64,000 bases of DNA from Mermis nigrescens (lineage: Eukaryota; Nematoda; Enoplea; Mermithida; Mermithidae), in contig JAVLUZ010000157.1 in the NCBI GenBank assembly GCA_036768485.1, positions 11,780,342 through 11,844,341 of the forward strand. The letters run 5' to 3'. A model generated the notes under the pieces. The model was not told the origin of the DNA, made no database searches, and worked only from the letters and a program-made list of their open reading frames with translations. The position numbers were made by a program, and so were the translations under genes. Of the stretch, positions 1 through 10,234 are shown piece by piece; the stretch's first letter is position 1; each line of letters opens with the position of its first letter.

Positions 1-270
1 AAAGTTCCTTTTTTAGGCTCAAAAACTAAATAAAATATCAAATCAATTCGAATAAATTGAATGAAAGATACTTTAAAATGTGTATAGGCCGCTAAGCGCT
101 GAGAATTTGACACTTTTGAGCAAGTAGATGGTTAAAAACGCCTAACGCAGCACCTTTTCGTACGATTTTTAAGGAATGTCGCGAATTCAGGAGTGAAACC
201 CCCTTTCCCACTTCGCAATATCATGCTATTCAAACTCATACGAACTAAGGTGATTTTGATCCCTATTTAG

Positions 271-461
271 ATCCAATGGTTCTGGCGTGCTCTTCGTTCA
301 TTTGACCAGGCCGATCGCGCTAAATTTTTACAATTCGTGACAGGAACGAGCAAAGTACCGTTGCAGGGTTTCGCTGCTCTTGAAGGGATGCATGGGGTCC
401 AGCGTTTTCAGATTCATCGAGATGATCGTTCCACTGATCGTCTACCTACGGCCCACACTTG
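271..461 (+). CDS. HUWE1: HUWE1-like penultimate coding exon
   Basis: The acceptor is CCTATTTAG before ATC CAA TGG; the donor is ACT TG|GTATAC. The exon starts in phase 0 and ends with two bases of the catalytic Cys codon. It encodes the HECT C-lobe stretch from [11 protein letters not shown] to [12 protein letters not shown]. Confidence 0.93.
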
Positions 462-3142
462 GTATACACTTCAAGATACTGTGCTTTAACTAGTGCTAAA
501 ATAACTTTTTCATATGTGCATATACACTAGTCGCCAAGAAAGTTTACGTTCTAATATGCTTCGGAGGATGATAGGGCTTGTTACAGGATATACGGGCACG
601 TATCTCTGGGGGGAATGGGGGGTTCGAATCTCCCCACTCCCAAAAATTCAGAAAAATCGGAAAAATAGGACTTTTTAAACGATATTTTGTGCTATTTTGC
701 TTTTTGGGTTATCCTCCAAAGCTGGTGTTGTCCCCCCAAATAGGACGGCCAGCTAAACGTGCCTGAGGATATATCTTTTACACATCGGTCCTGTTTCCGC
801 CCACACATGACCGACGTGTTAAACATATATCATCTAACAAGCTCTATCATCCTGTGAAGCATATTAGAGCGTCAACATTCGTGGCGAGCACTGTAAAGGG
901 TGGCCCAAGAAAAGGGCACCTAATGTTTTTTTCATATCTAAACTCGCAGCTGCATTAGACATATTGCGAAAAGGGCAACAAAATTGCAAACTTTTATTGA
1001 GTCACCTATGTTATTCAGTTTTTGCTTAAAACTTTTGTAAACATCGCTTTTTAGTAAGTTACAACAAAAAAGTTGTTAACTAGCCCCTGAAAAGGGTACA
1101 TAAACTCCTCATCATAAGTTTGTTCTGTTTAGCTTAGAGCAATGCGACTTATGTCATTTAAGTAATGGTTCCTGATTTTCTGAATTCTTCTAATGCGACG
1201 TATTTTTGTAAACCCAACTTTTCATTGAATACAAACACAATCAAAGTTTAACATATAGTTAAGGATATTACAACAATAGTGTATAAATGCTTTGATGGCT
1301 ATTTTCACTGAAAGAATTTATGTTGACGGTTTAGGCACATTTATTAATTAACTTTTCTAATTACTACTTTTCTGTTGTAACTTACGAAAAAAGTGATGTT
1401 TACGAAAGTGTAAACCAATATAACTAAGATAACTCGATGAATCTTTACAATTTTGTTGTCCAACATACATGCATTTGTGCTTTCAAAAAGCGTTAACAGT
1501 TTTGCAATATGTCGAATGCAGCTATATTTATGAATAAAAAATACTGGGTCGGGTACCTTCATGGGCCGCTCTGTATGTGAGCAAGCCCAGTATCCAGGAT
1601 TCGCCCGGAGAGGCGGATCCAAAACAACTTGTTTTATATCTCTCAGGATAGCTGGTAAAAACCGCATTTTATGCTTTCCCACCATACGTGAGCAGCACTA
1701 AAATTCTGGGGCGTGCAAGATTTTTTTAAAGGTCAAAAAATGGCCTTAAAAATGTTTAAGAGAAATCGGTGAGATCTGGAAATAATTAGAACTTTTGTAT
1801 TATTCAAACTGCTTGCATGAAGCTAGTTGTTAGTTTTAACTAAATTTATATGGCGAAAAACACCATTTTTCAACGTTTCTCATCGAGCACTATCCATTGG
1901 CATCAAAAATTGCGGACAAAACGAGAGAAAAATTTTTCAAAAATTGAATTCTGGGGGGTATTTTTGGTTTCTCGGGGGTGCATACCCATCCCCTCACGCC
2001 CTGTGATCATAGAATTCTAGTTGTTAGAAGCAAATTTTCTTCTCTCTAAACAATCTCTAAAATTCGTTTTTTGGTCGCACTTGTGGCATTTTCATGCAAG
2101 ATGATTCACATATGTCGAATCGCTGAAATTACAGATGCTCTTAGAAAACGCTATATTTTTTCCATCTTATGCCTTGAAATTAGGGATCACGTGTCTGAAT
2201 TCATTTCTACTTATCCTGATCATTTTCATACTCGCACACATTGATTACATCGACTATTTTGCAAATTTTTTGTTTCGTATAATTTGTATATTACCTATTA
2301 AGCATTATTAATTGTCATAATTATTTTTTTATGCTACGAAATACCAGTATGGGGATATTAAACAAATTACCACATTAAATGGTTGGTTTCCCGCTGCGAC
2401 TATAAAAGCGGCTTCGGTACAGCTCTATTGCATACCTGAGTACAGGCCCGTATCCAAGATTCAACCAAGGTGGGGCGGACCCAACATAAATTGTTCTATA
2501 GCTCAGAAAATTCGCAGAGATAGTTCTCAAAAACCACATTTTTCGACATGCTCTATCCATTAAAATCAAAAAATCCGAACTTTTTCAAGAACTTTTTCAC
2601 TCAAAAAGCTATATTAAGATGTCATTTTTGGTGACGCTTGAGCCAAAACGATGGAAAACACTTTAAACGCCGAAAATTTGAAGATTTTACGTCAACGACA
2701 TTCGACGTTTCCGTTTTTCCGTGCATTATCTTACCTTTCACAGAAACTTTCCGGCCAAAGGGGGAGGGGTGGCCCTGCCTGTGTACATAAATTATCTCGG
2801 CGGTTTGCGACCCCCTCCCCAGAAAAATTTTCACCCTCACCCCCTCAGGAATTTTTTCACCCCGAAAAATTGACGCGTAATAAATAACCATCATTTTCAA
2901 GCCCGAAAAGGCACTTTGAAATTTCACTACCTCACTACAGAATTCCCATGCTGTGCATGTCTGCCTATGTATACGTTTTAAATTGGATTCGAATCTGGGA
3001 GCTTTTAATTCCACGCTATATTTATCGTTTGTTTCGCAGCTTCAATCAGCTTGATTTGCCGCCTTACGAAACTTACGACAAGTTAAGGGACTCACTGCTG
3101 TTGGCCATACGCGAATGCACGGAAGGTTTCGGCTTTGCGTGA
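271..3142 (+). CDS. HUWE1: HUWE1-like HECT E3 ubiquitin ligase, C-terminal end (last two coding exons)
   Basis: This is the 3' end of a HECT-type E3 ubiquitin-protein ligase, which takes ubiquitin from an E2 as a thioester and passes it to substrate lysines. Exons 271-461 and 3040-3142 join in frame (63 codons plus two bases, then one base plus 33 codons and TGA) to give 97 residues of the HECT C-lobe. Visible HUWE1-type blocks are [47 protein letters not shown], then the catalytic Cys, and [16 protein letters not shown], ending ECTEGFGFA. The ECxEGFGxA tail and the FDQADRAKF block match HUWE1 better than NEDD4, SMURF or WWP ligases (family knowledge). The rest of this very large protein lies left of the window; 1-270 reads as intron. 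The catalytic cysteine codon (TG|C) is split by the 2578-bp intron, which holds several transposons. Confidence 0.93.
525..893. mobile_element. Tc1/mariner-like MITE in the last HUWE1 intron
   Basis: The ends are inverted repeats of about 58 bp. The left arm includes CGTTCTAATATGCTTC and the right arm GAAGCATATTAGAGCG; the outer ends are CACTAGTCGCC and CAGTGCTCGCC. TA dinucleotides at 523-524 and 894-895 fit the TA target duplication of Tc1/mariner elements. There is no coding capacity. A second repeat (595-753) sits inside it. Confidence 0.7.
595..753. repeat. Short interspersed repeat (GCACGTAT...GGACGGCCAGC family), nested
   Basis: A second copy lies at 3427-3574. Both start GCACGTAT-CTCTG, carry CCAAAA-TTCAGAAAAATCGG and end TAGGACGGCCAGC. 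This copy interrupts the middle of the MITE at 525-893. The function and class are unknown. Confidence 0.6.
930..1545. mobile_element. Fold-back element with arms of about 130-160 bp
   Basis: The sequence near 946-1076 is repeated in inverse at about 1363-1522. Matching blocks are AGCTGCATTAGACATATTGC against AGCTGCATTCGACATATTGC, CAACAAAATTG in both, and GTAAACATCRCTTTTT with GTAAGTTACAACA. The arms are diverged and the outer ends uncertain. No ORF is seen. It lies in the HUWE1 intron. Confidence 0.5.
1684..2005 (-). mobile_element. hAT-like MITE (CACGCCCAGAATTC family), degenerate copy
   Basis: In reverse orientation this carries the core of the family seen at 7101, 12589, 36632, 13382 and 51316: AAATTCTGGGG, AAAGGTCAAAAAATGGCC, CGTTTCTCATCGAGCAC and a CCCC-rich end. 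About 95 bp of unrelated sequence interrupts the middle, and no target duplication is visible. It abuts a truncated GTATCCAGGAT-family repeat at 1580-1683. Confidence 0.55.
2438..2830 (+). repeat. GTATCCAGGAT-family repeat copy in HUWE1 intron
   Basis: This shares an ordered set of blocks with 53244-53626: CAGGCCYGTATCCA, GGGCGGACCCAACATAAATTG, an AAAACC-CATTTTTCG stretch, CGCTTGAGCCAAAA and GGCCAAAG-GGGG. It overlaps spurious ORFs on both strands that have no family similarity. It is probably a non-autonomous DNA transposon; the right end is not well defined. Confidence 0.5.
3040..3142 (+). CDS. HUWE1: HUWE1-like terminal coding exon with stop codon
   Basis: The acceptor is TTTCGCAG before C TTC AAT CAG. 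The first base completes the catalytic cysteine codon. The exon encodes [20 protein letters not shown] through ECTEGFGFA and ends in TGA at 3140-3142. Reading upstream of 3040 in the same frame has no similarity to the family, so the acceptor sets the boundary. Confidence 0.93.
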
Positions 3143-3835
3143 TAAAACCGTTCGATCGGCGTGTAAAATTGTGAAAATTGTGTTAATGGTTGAAAAATGA
3201 ATTAATTTTCGGGCGAAGGACTTGCATATACTCGATAATTATTCTGTTCGTTTATCAAACGTTTTTGTGTACCTACTTTTCTTGCTTTGGAACAAAGCGA
3301 GCGCCAATGCGAATGTGAATCCGTGTCTTTTTCGTCGTCACTCGCTTCATTTTGTTTTGCTTTTTTCCGTTCATTATTTTTAGGCTGCTATGCGGTGCGC
3401 TTAAAATTTTTCGGCGTCATTTCCAGGCACGTATATCTCTGAGGGAATAGGGGGGTTCGGCCCCCTAAAATTCAGAAAAATCGGGGAAATTGGACTTTTA
3501 AGCGTTATCTTGTGCTATTTTTTGGGCTTAGTCCCCCAAAAATTGGGTTAGTCCCCCAAAATAGGACGGCCAGCTTCTTGCTAATAATTTCAAGCGACAT
3601 TTCGATAAATCAAATTCTCTCTTGAATTATGTATCTAATCCATGCTTTGCTCAGGTTTTGCTTGAGAGTTGCATCGAAAGCACCGTGCGCAGCTTTTGTC
3701 AACGCGGAGCATTAAGATGCTTGCAGCAAACCTCGTCGTTTGTTCTACTTTTGCGCTCTCGACTTTTATAATGTAGTCTTAGTAATTTTTAATTCGTATT
3801 TGGCTCGATAAAGAGACTTCGTCGTATACCTACAT
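3143..3835 (+). other. HUWE1 3' flank (3' UTR, extent unknown)
   Basis: This is the region after the HUWE1 stop codon. I see no clear AATAAA, so the cleavage site cannot be placed. It contains one copy of the GCACGTAT...GGACGGCCAGC repeat (3427-3574). Nothing else is coding. Confidence 0.4.
3427..3574. repeat. Short interspersed repeat, second copy
   Basis: It matches 595-753 from GCACGTAT to TAGGACGGCCAGC, with a small internal duplication of TTAGTCCCCCAAAA. Confidence 0.6.
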
Positions 3836-4171
3836 ATAGGGCCGTATTTAAGGGAGCGGGGTGCGGACGCCTTCCTCCTTGGCCGAAAAAATTTTAAAAG
3901 GTAGATAATGCACAATGAGATTTAAAAATATGTCTTTATCGTAAAATATTTAAATTTGTGGCACAGTGTGAAGTATTTTCCATAATTATCGTTGAAGCGT
4001 GACCAAAAAATGACATTTATATAGCTTCTTTTTCAAAAAAATATCGTAATGGATAGAGCAAGTCGAAAAATACGGTTTTTGCTAGCTATCTTCACGAGTT
4101 TTCCGAGATATAGATCAACGTTAATATTGGGGTCCTCCCCCGGGCCGAATCCTGGATACAGACCTACAAAA
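3836..4171 (-). mobile_element. GTATCCAGGAT-family element, inverted copy
   Basis: The two ends are an inverted pair: GGGCCGTATTTAAG at the left and, read on the - strand, AGGTCTGTATCCAGGATTCG at the right. The interior shares blocks with 2438-2830 and 53244-53626 (GCGTGACCAAAAAATGACA, AAAATACGGTTTTTGC). It is non-coding. Confidence 0.5.
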
Positions 4172-4810
4172 ATTATTTACGGTAAAAATCGAAATTATGT
4201 GAAACTGATAAAAATTGTAAAAATGCTTTAAATTTTATTGTTTGACATACTGTCTGTAACACAATGAATTTTGACTTTCAAGTCAAATAAGTTGCACCAC
4301 AATAATCAGCATCAAAAAGTGTGCTATGTTTGTTGTTTTGAGATATGATTGATTCTTTACTTATCACAAAGTTGGTCGGGCTTCTCAGAAATTTGCTCGT
4401 AGAAACTATCTCCGACAATAAGCTGACAGATTGCGATTATAGCATCGATCTGATATACAGGGTGGATCAAAAAAGCGAATTACCTATCGAACCTTGTAAC
4501 TTCTTAATGACGAAACCAATTGGAATGCGGTTTGCTTTGTTTATAGAAAGCCTATCGTCCCTGCATTAAGAAGGTAAAGTGATATCTATGTTTCGGCTTT
4601 GTTCGAAAGGTACAGACAATTCAGCAAAAGTCGTTTTTTCGAGTCATGAAAGCATCTGTCAGAACATCATTGTAAACACGACTATTCGCCATGAAACAAA
4701 TTTAAACGATATGATGAAACATTGTTGAGAATGGGACGATCACATGCTATGTATAATGACTCCTTGATTAAAAGACCAAAAGAGTTGGATGCTCGACTGA
4801 TAACCTTTGT

Positions 4811-7595
4811 AACTGCGAGAGTTACAATCGCTTGCGGCGGACCAGCAGGCACCCTTGGGCATCAGTTCGCTCCTACCTTTACCGACTTCTCAGCCGGATT
4901 GGGTAGAGCGTCAACCTGAACCTGACGTTATCATGACAGAGATTATAGGCTTCCCACCGCCACCACAACGCTCATTACCCGCACAGGAAATCCAACAAGC
5001 AGCGTTATCCACGCAAATCGCGTCCCAATCCGCGCCACAAGGCGTGTCGAGCTCAGTGGCACTTACTACTCGTTTTACGGCTCCTATGGCCATGACGGGA
5101 GTGTCAAATACCGTGGCGAATATTCAACCACAGGTTATTCAAAATCCACCGTCGAATCTAGAAGTCGCAGTACCTGCACATATTCAAGCCATACGCGAAC
5201 GCGTATCCGCAGAAGAGAACGCGAGAGTTCAAAATCGCTCGCGTTATGTGCAACATTTTTTCAACATGATGGAGACCATGAGGCGTGAAGCACCGTGCTA
5301 TATTGCGCCTGACGTATTGCACTGAGTTACGCTCTTATCTGGGTGAAGTCGCAGGAACGCGTCTGTACGACCAGTTGGTCGAGTGCGCCCAAGTGCACTT
5401 CGACCGGGTGTACGCAGCACATCTGCATTACGCGGCTACGACTGACACACCCTCGCGTCCTTTAGTTTGGTCTACAATTGCACAACCTTTGGCTGATGTC
5501 GATTGTGCGCCGGCACCTCGATTTATCAGCAAAATGAGCGTCTTTAACCGATTATTTTACCCTGACCAATTTTTTGTGCGCACCCGGTTTTTCATTACAA
5601 CCGGAATGATGCTGTACGAAGTTCCTTTACAGTACCTGGTAGTCCATCCACACCTTGACGCACCGAGTGTGGTGACTGATGGCGTTACGCACCAGATCCT
5701 TCCAGAATTTTTACCGCACAGAATGTCACCAGCGCCAGATCATTTAGCGCCGATCTTAATATCGACGCGTCAAATGGTCGATATTTTCGATACCTTCCGA
5801 GAGTTTCAATCGTTATACGATTCGGAGTATCGACACATGACGATCTTCTCCACAATAGACGTCATGCGCGCTAAAGTGCTTTTGGAATTTTTGGACAGAA
5901 AGTTCCACTTTTATGCGTATGCCTACGGCAATGCCGCGATAGGCTGGCGCATGGTGGAACAGCTACGTCGTATGTTGCGCGTAGCTTTCCTTGGCAAATC
6001 TTACACACCTTCGCCAAGAGAGGCCTTCCCGGAATTCCCGGAGTTAACGAGGCGAATCGAAAGTCCAATGGTTTTACATAACATGATTCGTCAAATTCGG
6101 TTAGCAACCAATCCGCCACTTGAAGTGCCGGTTCAATTTGACCGTTTTCGAGGTCGCCAAAAATCTGTGTTTTACCTTAAACACCGAATTCAAGGTGATT
6201 TAGAAAAAATTCGAAAAGAGAGACGGCAGGCATCCTCGCAGGACCCAAGTGGATCCTCAGCGAGCCTTGATATGCCCGAAGTCGATCTATCTCTGGAGGC
6301 ACAAATCGAAATGCGTAGAGCACGCATGACAATCGAACAACGCGATCGTGAAAATCTTGCGACAGAGATGCCAAGGCGTGCGACGAAATTACGCGCCGCC
6401 GGTTCTCTTGCTGAATCCTCAGAAGTTCGTCATATGTCGGAAGACAAACATAAGGCTGAATTAAATCGATTTTATGATACGAAATCCGAGCATACCTTGC
6501 GTCGGTTAAAGAATTTGGAAAAACAACGAGTCAGAAGACTTGTTCAAGCTGAAGTTGCAGCTAAATTACGAGCACGTTCAAGCCAAAGAGGATCTAAGCG
6601 GCAAGAACCGCAGTCATCCCGGCAACATTATGCTCAAATGCATCATCGCTCACAATCACAAGTACAACCACAGGCACCAGTAAAACCACATATACAGCAA
6701 GATTCATGACCGCAGACCCAACCGCGGCAACAGCAACTTTGCGGAATCGCGTCAGCGTTCCGAGGCATATTCACAGGCCGATGCTGGTCATCTGTCGCGC
6801 TCGCGACAGCAGCAGCCTTATGAATATTGCCGTCCACCTCAGTCGAACCGCGGAACTCATCAGGGCCAGTCACAATCCCGTCAACGTCCGCAATGGGACC
6901 AATTGTATCATTCACCGTTGGAACAACATCAATCAGCCACCGGGGTCTATCAACCACAACCTCGACCAGGTCCACTTTTGCCTAAACTGTGGCCTGTTAA
7001 GCAATCACAACAGCGTCCACGCGAAACTTCACGTGAACAAACGTTTGGTTTTACACCGGAGCAATTATTTACTCCGGTGCAATCTATACCGCGTCGTTAC
7101 CACACATGGGCGTGGGGGATCTGGGGGGTCTGAACCCCCCAGAAACCAAAAGACCCCCCCCAGAAATCAAAAGACCCCCTCAGAAATCAATTTTTGAAAA
7201 TTTTTTTCGTTTTTTTCGCAATTTTTTGATGCCAATGGATAGTGCTTGATGAGAAACGTCGAAAAATGGTGTTTTTATCGCTATATCACCATTTTTAAGG
7301 CCATTTTTTGACCTTCAAAAATCTTGGACCCCCCCCAGAATTTTCTTGCTGCCCACGTATGGTCGTTACGCGGACGACTACGAGGAAGATGACGACGATG
7401 AGGACGACGATTGTCCAGTTGATCCACATCAACGCTTACGCCAACATATGTACGGGCGTAGGCAATCGCCATACCAGTATCGCAAACGTTCGAAGTACAC
7501 GTCGCGAACCTGAATCGGATCGTGATTATTTTCAACATCAACAACGTCGCGGAAAACCGTGTGGCTCAAAGGCCTATTATCAGGATCAATATTAA
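4811..7595 (+). pseudogene. Broken gag-like ORF of the LTR retroelement
   Basis: This stretch is visibly richer in GC and in CG dinucleotides than its surroundings. The three + frames successively encode one continuous composition. A Pro/Gln/Ser-rich head contains FFNMMETMRR. The middle is globular and aromatic-rich (for example RLFYPDQFFVRTRFFITTGM). The tail is Arg/Gln-rich and ends in a run of Asp/Glu and a basic segment. The reading frame shifts near 5320 and again near 6705. At 7101-7361 a hAT-like MITE interrupts it, and another shift is needed near 7505 before the TAA at 7593-7595. No zinc knuckle (CCHC) is visible. The gag assignment rests on its position between LTR-like ends and remembered resemblance to mermithid gag-like proteins. 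It is a decayed copy. Confidence 0.55.
7101..7361 (+). mobile_element. hAT-like MITE inserted in the gag-like ORF, 8-bp target duplication
   Basis: The element starts CACACATGGGCGTGGG and ends GCCCACGTATG(G), an imperfect inverted repeat (CACACATGGGC against CATACGTGGGC). It is flanked by the perfect 8-bp repeat GTCGTTAC at 7093-7100 and 7362-7369. Coding sequence continues on both sides, which confirms the insertion. The 8-bp duplication and CA...TG ends point to the hAT superfamily. It is non-coding. Confidence 0.82.
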
Positions 7596-8387
7596 TTCAC
7601 AAGTTCGACGTACAGAACTTTTTGGAACTCTGCGAACGGCGTCGAATTCGACCAGCAGCTTTTTCGTCATTTTTCGTTTTTCGTCCTGATGTGGATTCCA
7701 GGACTTCACGTATTGTTCATTTTCTGTGTAATTTTTCTCTTGTCATTTTTTCTTTCTTGCTGTAAATTTTTCTTTGACGGTGCTCTTATTTTCCCAGTTA
7801 TCTCGCATAATTTGCCATTTTTCGTTTTATCGTTACCTCGTGTTTTAACTTGTCAGTGTCTTTAATTTTGCTCAGCATAATCTTGCCTTATCATTCCGTG
7901 TCTTAATTTTTTGCTCAAATAGCGGTGTTACTATTATGGTATCTTAACTCTTTAACGGACAAGGGGTTAATTTATACCCAATCTTAAAACTTTTTCAATT
8001 CAAAATTTTTCTCATTACCCGGGGACTGAAGGAGGCTAATTGGGCAGCGAGATCGAATATTATGCAATGCTGTCCAAGACCGGAGTTCATCATTACTCGG
8101 GCAACAATATAGTTATACCTAGCGCCATTGAGAGTGTTGCTCGAGAGTTTCCTGAGTGCGAACGAGGTCATGCGTTGGCCGTTATTTGTTATCGCTATTT
8201 GTTATTTTTTCGTTCTTTTATTTTCGTTTTTCACGTTCGCTCAGGATGAGGCGTTGCGGACGCCAGAGTAGAGGCGTTGCGAACGCCGGAGTGCCGAGTT
8301 GTAGAAGCGTGGCAGACGCTATTGGCGATGGTTTACCCCCGAAAAAATTCTCCACTTCGTTTCAAATTTTTTTCTATACGTGGGGGA

Positions 8388-9639
8388 GTGTAACTGCGAG
8401 AGTTACACGTATAGGCGAACTTGCCTTAGCAGTTCGCGGTAGCCATCACATAGCCAATACTAGTAGCTATCTACGATAGTGTACTGTGGGCTATGCCTTC
8501 GGTCTTCCCACTTTTTCCCCAATTTTCTATAATAAAACACAATAAGATACTTGTCCGGTAACATAGAGTTAAGTGTATGATAATAGTAATTGTTTCATGC
8601 ATACCGCTTGTGTAATCGATAACATTCGATCTGAGATAAAAGTGTATCAGTATTACGTTGATTTGATCTTTGTTTATTTTACTGTAATGGTCCTTGAGGC
8701 CAGTGTACAGAGAGTTCTTGTGAGTTGTGTTGTTGGCAGTCTTGTTGGCCACCGTACGTGTGTATAGTCCGTACGTTTTCGTTTTTCTTTTTGCTTTATT
8801 TGGTTGTCCGGCTACAGGCCGTGGATTCTTCGTTCGAAATAAAATAGAGAAAAACCTACCCAGGGGTTTTTGGTTATACCGAGGGTTAGGTCGGTTATTG
8901 CCCACGTCGAGGATTTCAACTCATCCGAGTGGAAGGATAGGTAATTTCCGTATGATTGCTATTTTTATTCGAAAGTCTTAAATCTTTTCTTAAACCAAAA
9001 ATTAATCAAAAATATTATTTAATCTTTAGGGATGATTGATCAGTGTAGAGCTCAATGTTGTTGTTTTCAAAGTTTATTGTGCTACACATATTAGGAACCA
9101 AAAACATTTCGGATCAGGCACTGATTGGAAAAGAAGTTAAATATTCAACTTGAGCTTTGAGATAGGTCAACTGACCTCCGCGGCAAATTCCGAGATTAGG
9201 TAAGTAGCCTTAGGTCTTAGGGCGTAGCTGCTGAGATCACCCGACCAGAAGCAGCCAGCAATATTAGGGCTGAGGGGATCGAAGCCGTAGGGTCTGTAAG
9301 GGTCCAAAGATCGAAAGCTATCCAAGGCTGCGCGATCGGGACCAGCGCTAAGCGTAGACTTAAGTACCTACGTACCTAAGTAACTCTCGAAGGCAAATAC
9401 ATCCGTGTCCTATGTTGATTCCGTATACATAGGGCACCTATAGCCCGTTTCACACAACTTCGGTCATAAATTTTAAAACCATCCTCGACAATAAGCTGAC
9501 AGATTGCGATTATAGCATTGATCTGATATATAATTATCGTAATCCTCGGCCTACTGTCGATGAAAATTCTTAGAATTTATGCACGAAGTTATGTGAAACA
9601 GACTATAAGTATTTACACTAGGGCACCTAAGTATTTACA
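8388..9639 (+). repeat. Probable 3' LTR (contains a MITE at 9441-9605)
   Basis: It starts TGTAACTGCGAG after a purine-rich tract and ends TTTACA next to the CCTT duplication. An AATAAA signal is present at 8531-8536, with another near 8840. Without the nested MITE the LTR would be about 1.1 kb. Because only 19 bases of the 5' LTR remain, it cannot be verified against its partner. Confidence 0.5.
9441..9605. mobile_element. Short MITE of the TAGTCTGTTTCACA family
   Basis: The terminal inverted repeats are TATAGYCYGTTTCACA and TGTGAAACAGACTATA. The interior is GACAATAAGCTGACAGATTG...CTTACTGTCGA-like, shared with 31548-31674, 38849-39013 and the ends of the composite at 4390-11312. It lies within the 3' LTR. 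Confidence 0.7.
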
Positions 9640-9683
9640 CCTTGAAGCAATCTGGGGTGGGTTTCTCATTAGTACGTCGAAGT

Positions 9684-10234
9684 TATAGTCTGTTTCATTT
9701 ATTCGAGAGGTTTTTAGTCAATTCTTTTAAGGGCTACAGTAAGCTAAACAAGACGAATTACTGTACTTCGGCAGATCAGCTCAGTGAGGGCGAGTGGCTA
9801 GAATTCTTCCATTTTCAATTCACTAATACGCCTAAATAATTTTGATTTAGGTATTTAATCAGTGATGGGACATACTACAGTAAGTGCGCTAGACAAAAAG
9901 TTATCGGCTGGAATCGAACCCGGGTTGCTTCGACTACAAGCAAGAGGTTTTACCACTGAGCTATGCGGGAGTTAACGGCGTTTCTTAACATCTTAGTCGA
10001 TTGTGTTTAAAGTGTCGACTCAGGATATGTTGAATGCGCGATTTTTATTAGTAAGTTAATTGATCTGCCGGAAGACGAGAATAAATTATGCCGCAAAAAT
10101 GTTGTTGAAAAAACCGTCTTTACTACATAGCTATAGTGAGATCTAGCGACCTACAGTAAATAAGAAAGAAGGGGTTACTGTAATCTCCGAAAACATTTGC
10201 TGAAAAAGCTCTCGGATAAATGAAACAGACTATA
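9684..10234. mobile_element. 551-bp MITE carrying a tRNA-like segment, copy 1
   Basis: The ends are TATAGTCTGTTTCATTTATTCGAGAG and the inverse CTCTCGGATAAATGAAACAGACTATA. A second copy at 18656-19204 matches along its length: GGGCTACAGTAAGC, GGCAGATCAGCTCAGTGAGGG, GATCTAGCGACC-CAGTAAATAAGA. The terminal 14 bases are shared with the short MITEs, suggesting a common transposase source. It inserted between the arms of the composite at 4390-11312. Confidence 0.72.
9903..9974 (-). tRNA. tRNA-like pseudogene inside the 551-bp MITE
   Basis: On the - strand the segment shows an A-box-like TAGCTCAGTGGTAA and a B-box GGTTCGATTCC in tRNA spacing. A CTTGTAG anticodon-loop-like stretch between them would read as Thr(TGT). 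The acceptor ends do not pair and the T stem has mismatches, so it is not a functional tRNA as it stands. The other copy is at 18872-18941. Confidence 0.45.

Larger units (their letters stand above)
4808..9639 (+). mobile_element. LTR retroelement remnant, gag only, with 4-bp target duplication
   Basis: The element begins TGTAACTGCGAG and ends ...TATTTACA, flanked by CCTT at 4804-4807 and 9640-9643. It therefore has the TG...CA ends and 4-bp duplication of an LTR retrotransposon. The 19 bases TGTAACTGCGAGAGTTACA at the left end recur at 8388, where they follow a purine-rich GTGGGGGAG; this marks the start of the 3' LTR. The 5' LTR is reduced to those 19 bases, immediately followed by gag-like coding sequence. 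No protease, reverse transcriptase or integrase motif occurs between gag and the 3' LTR. Two MITEs have inserted inside it (7101-7361 and 9441-9605). Confidence 0.65.

Noticed and set aside
2622..3014. 130-codon - strand ORF
   Set aside because: It runs through the GTATCCAGGAT-family repeat and HUWE1 intron with no family similarity.
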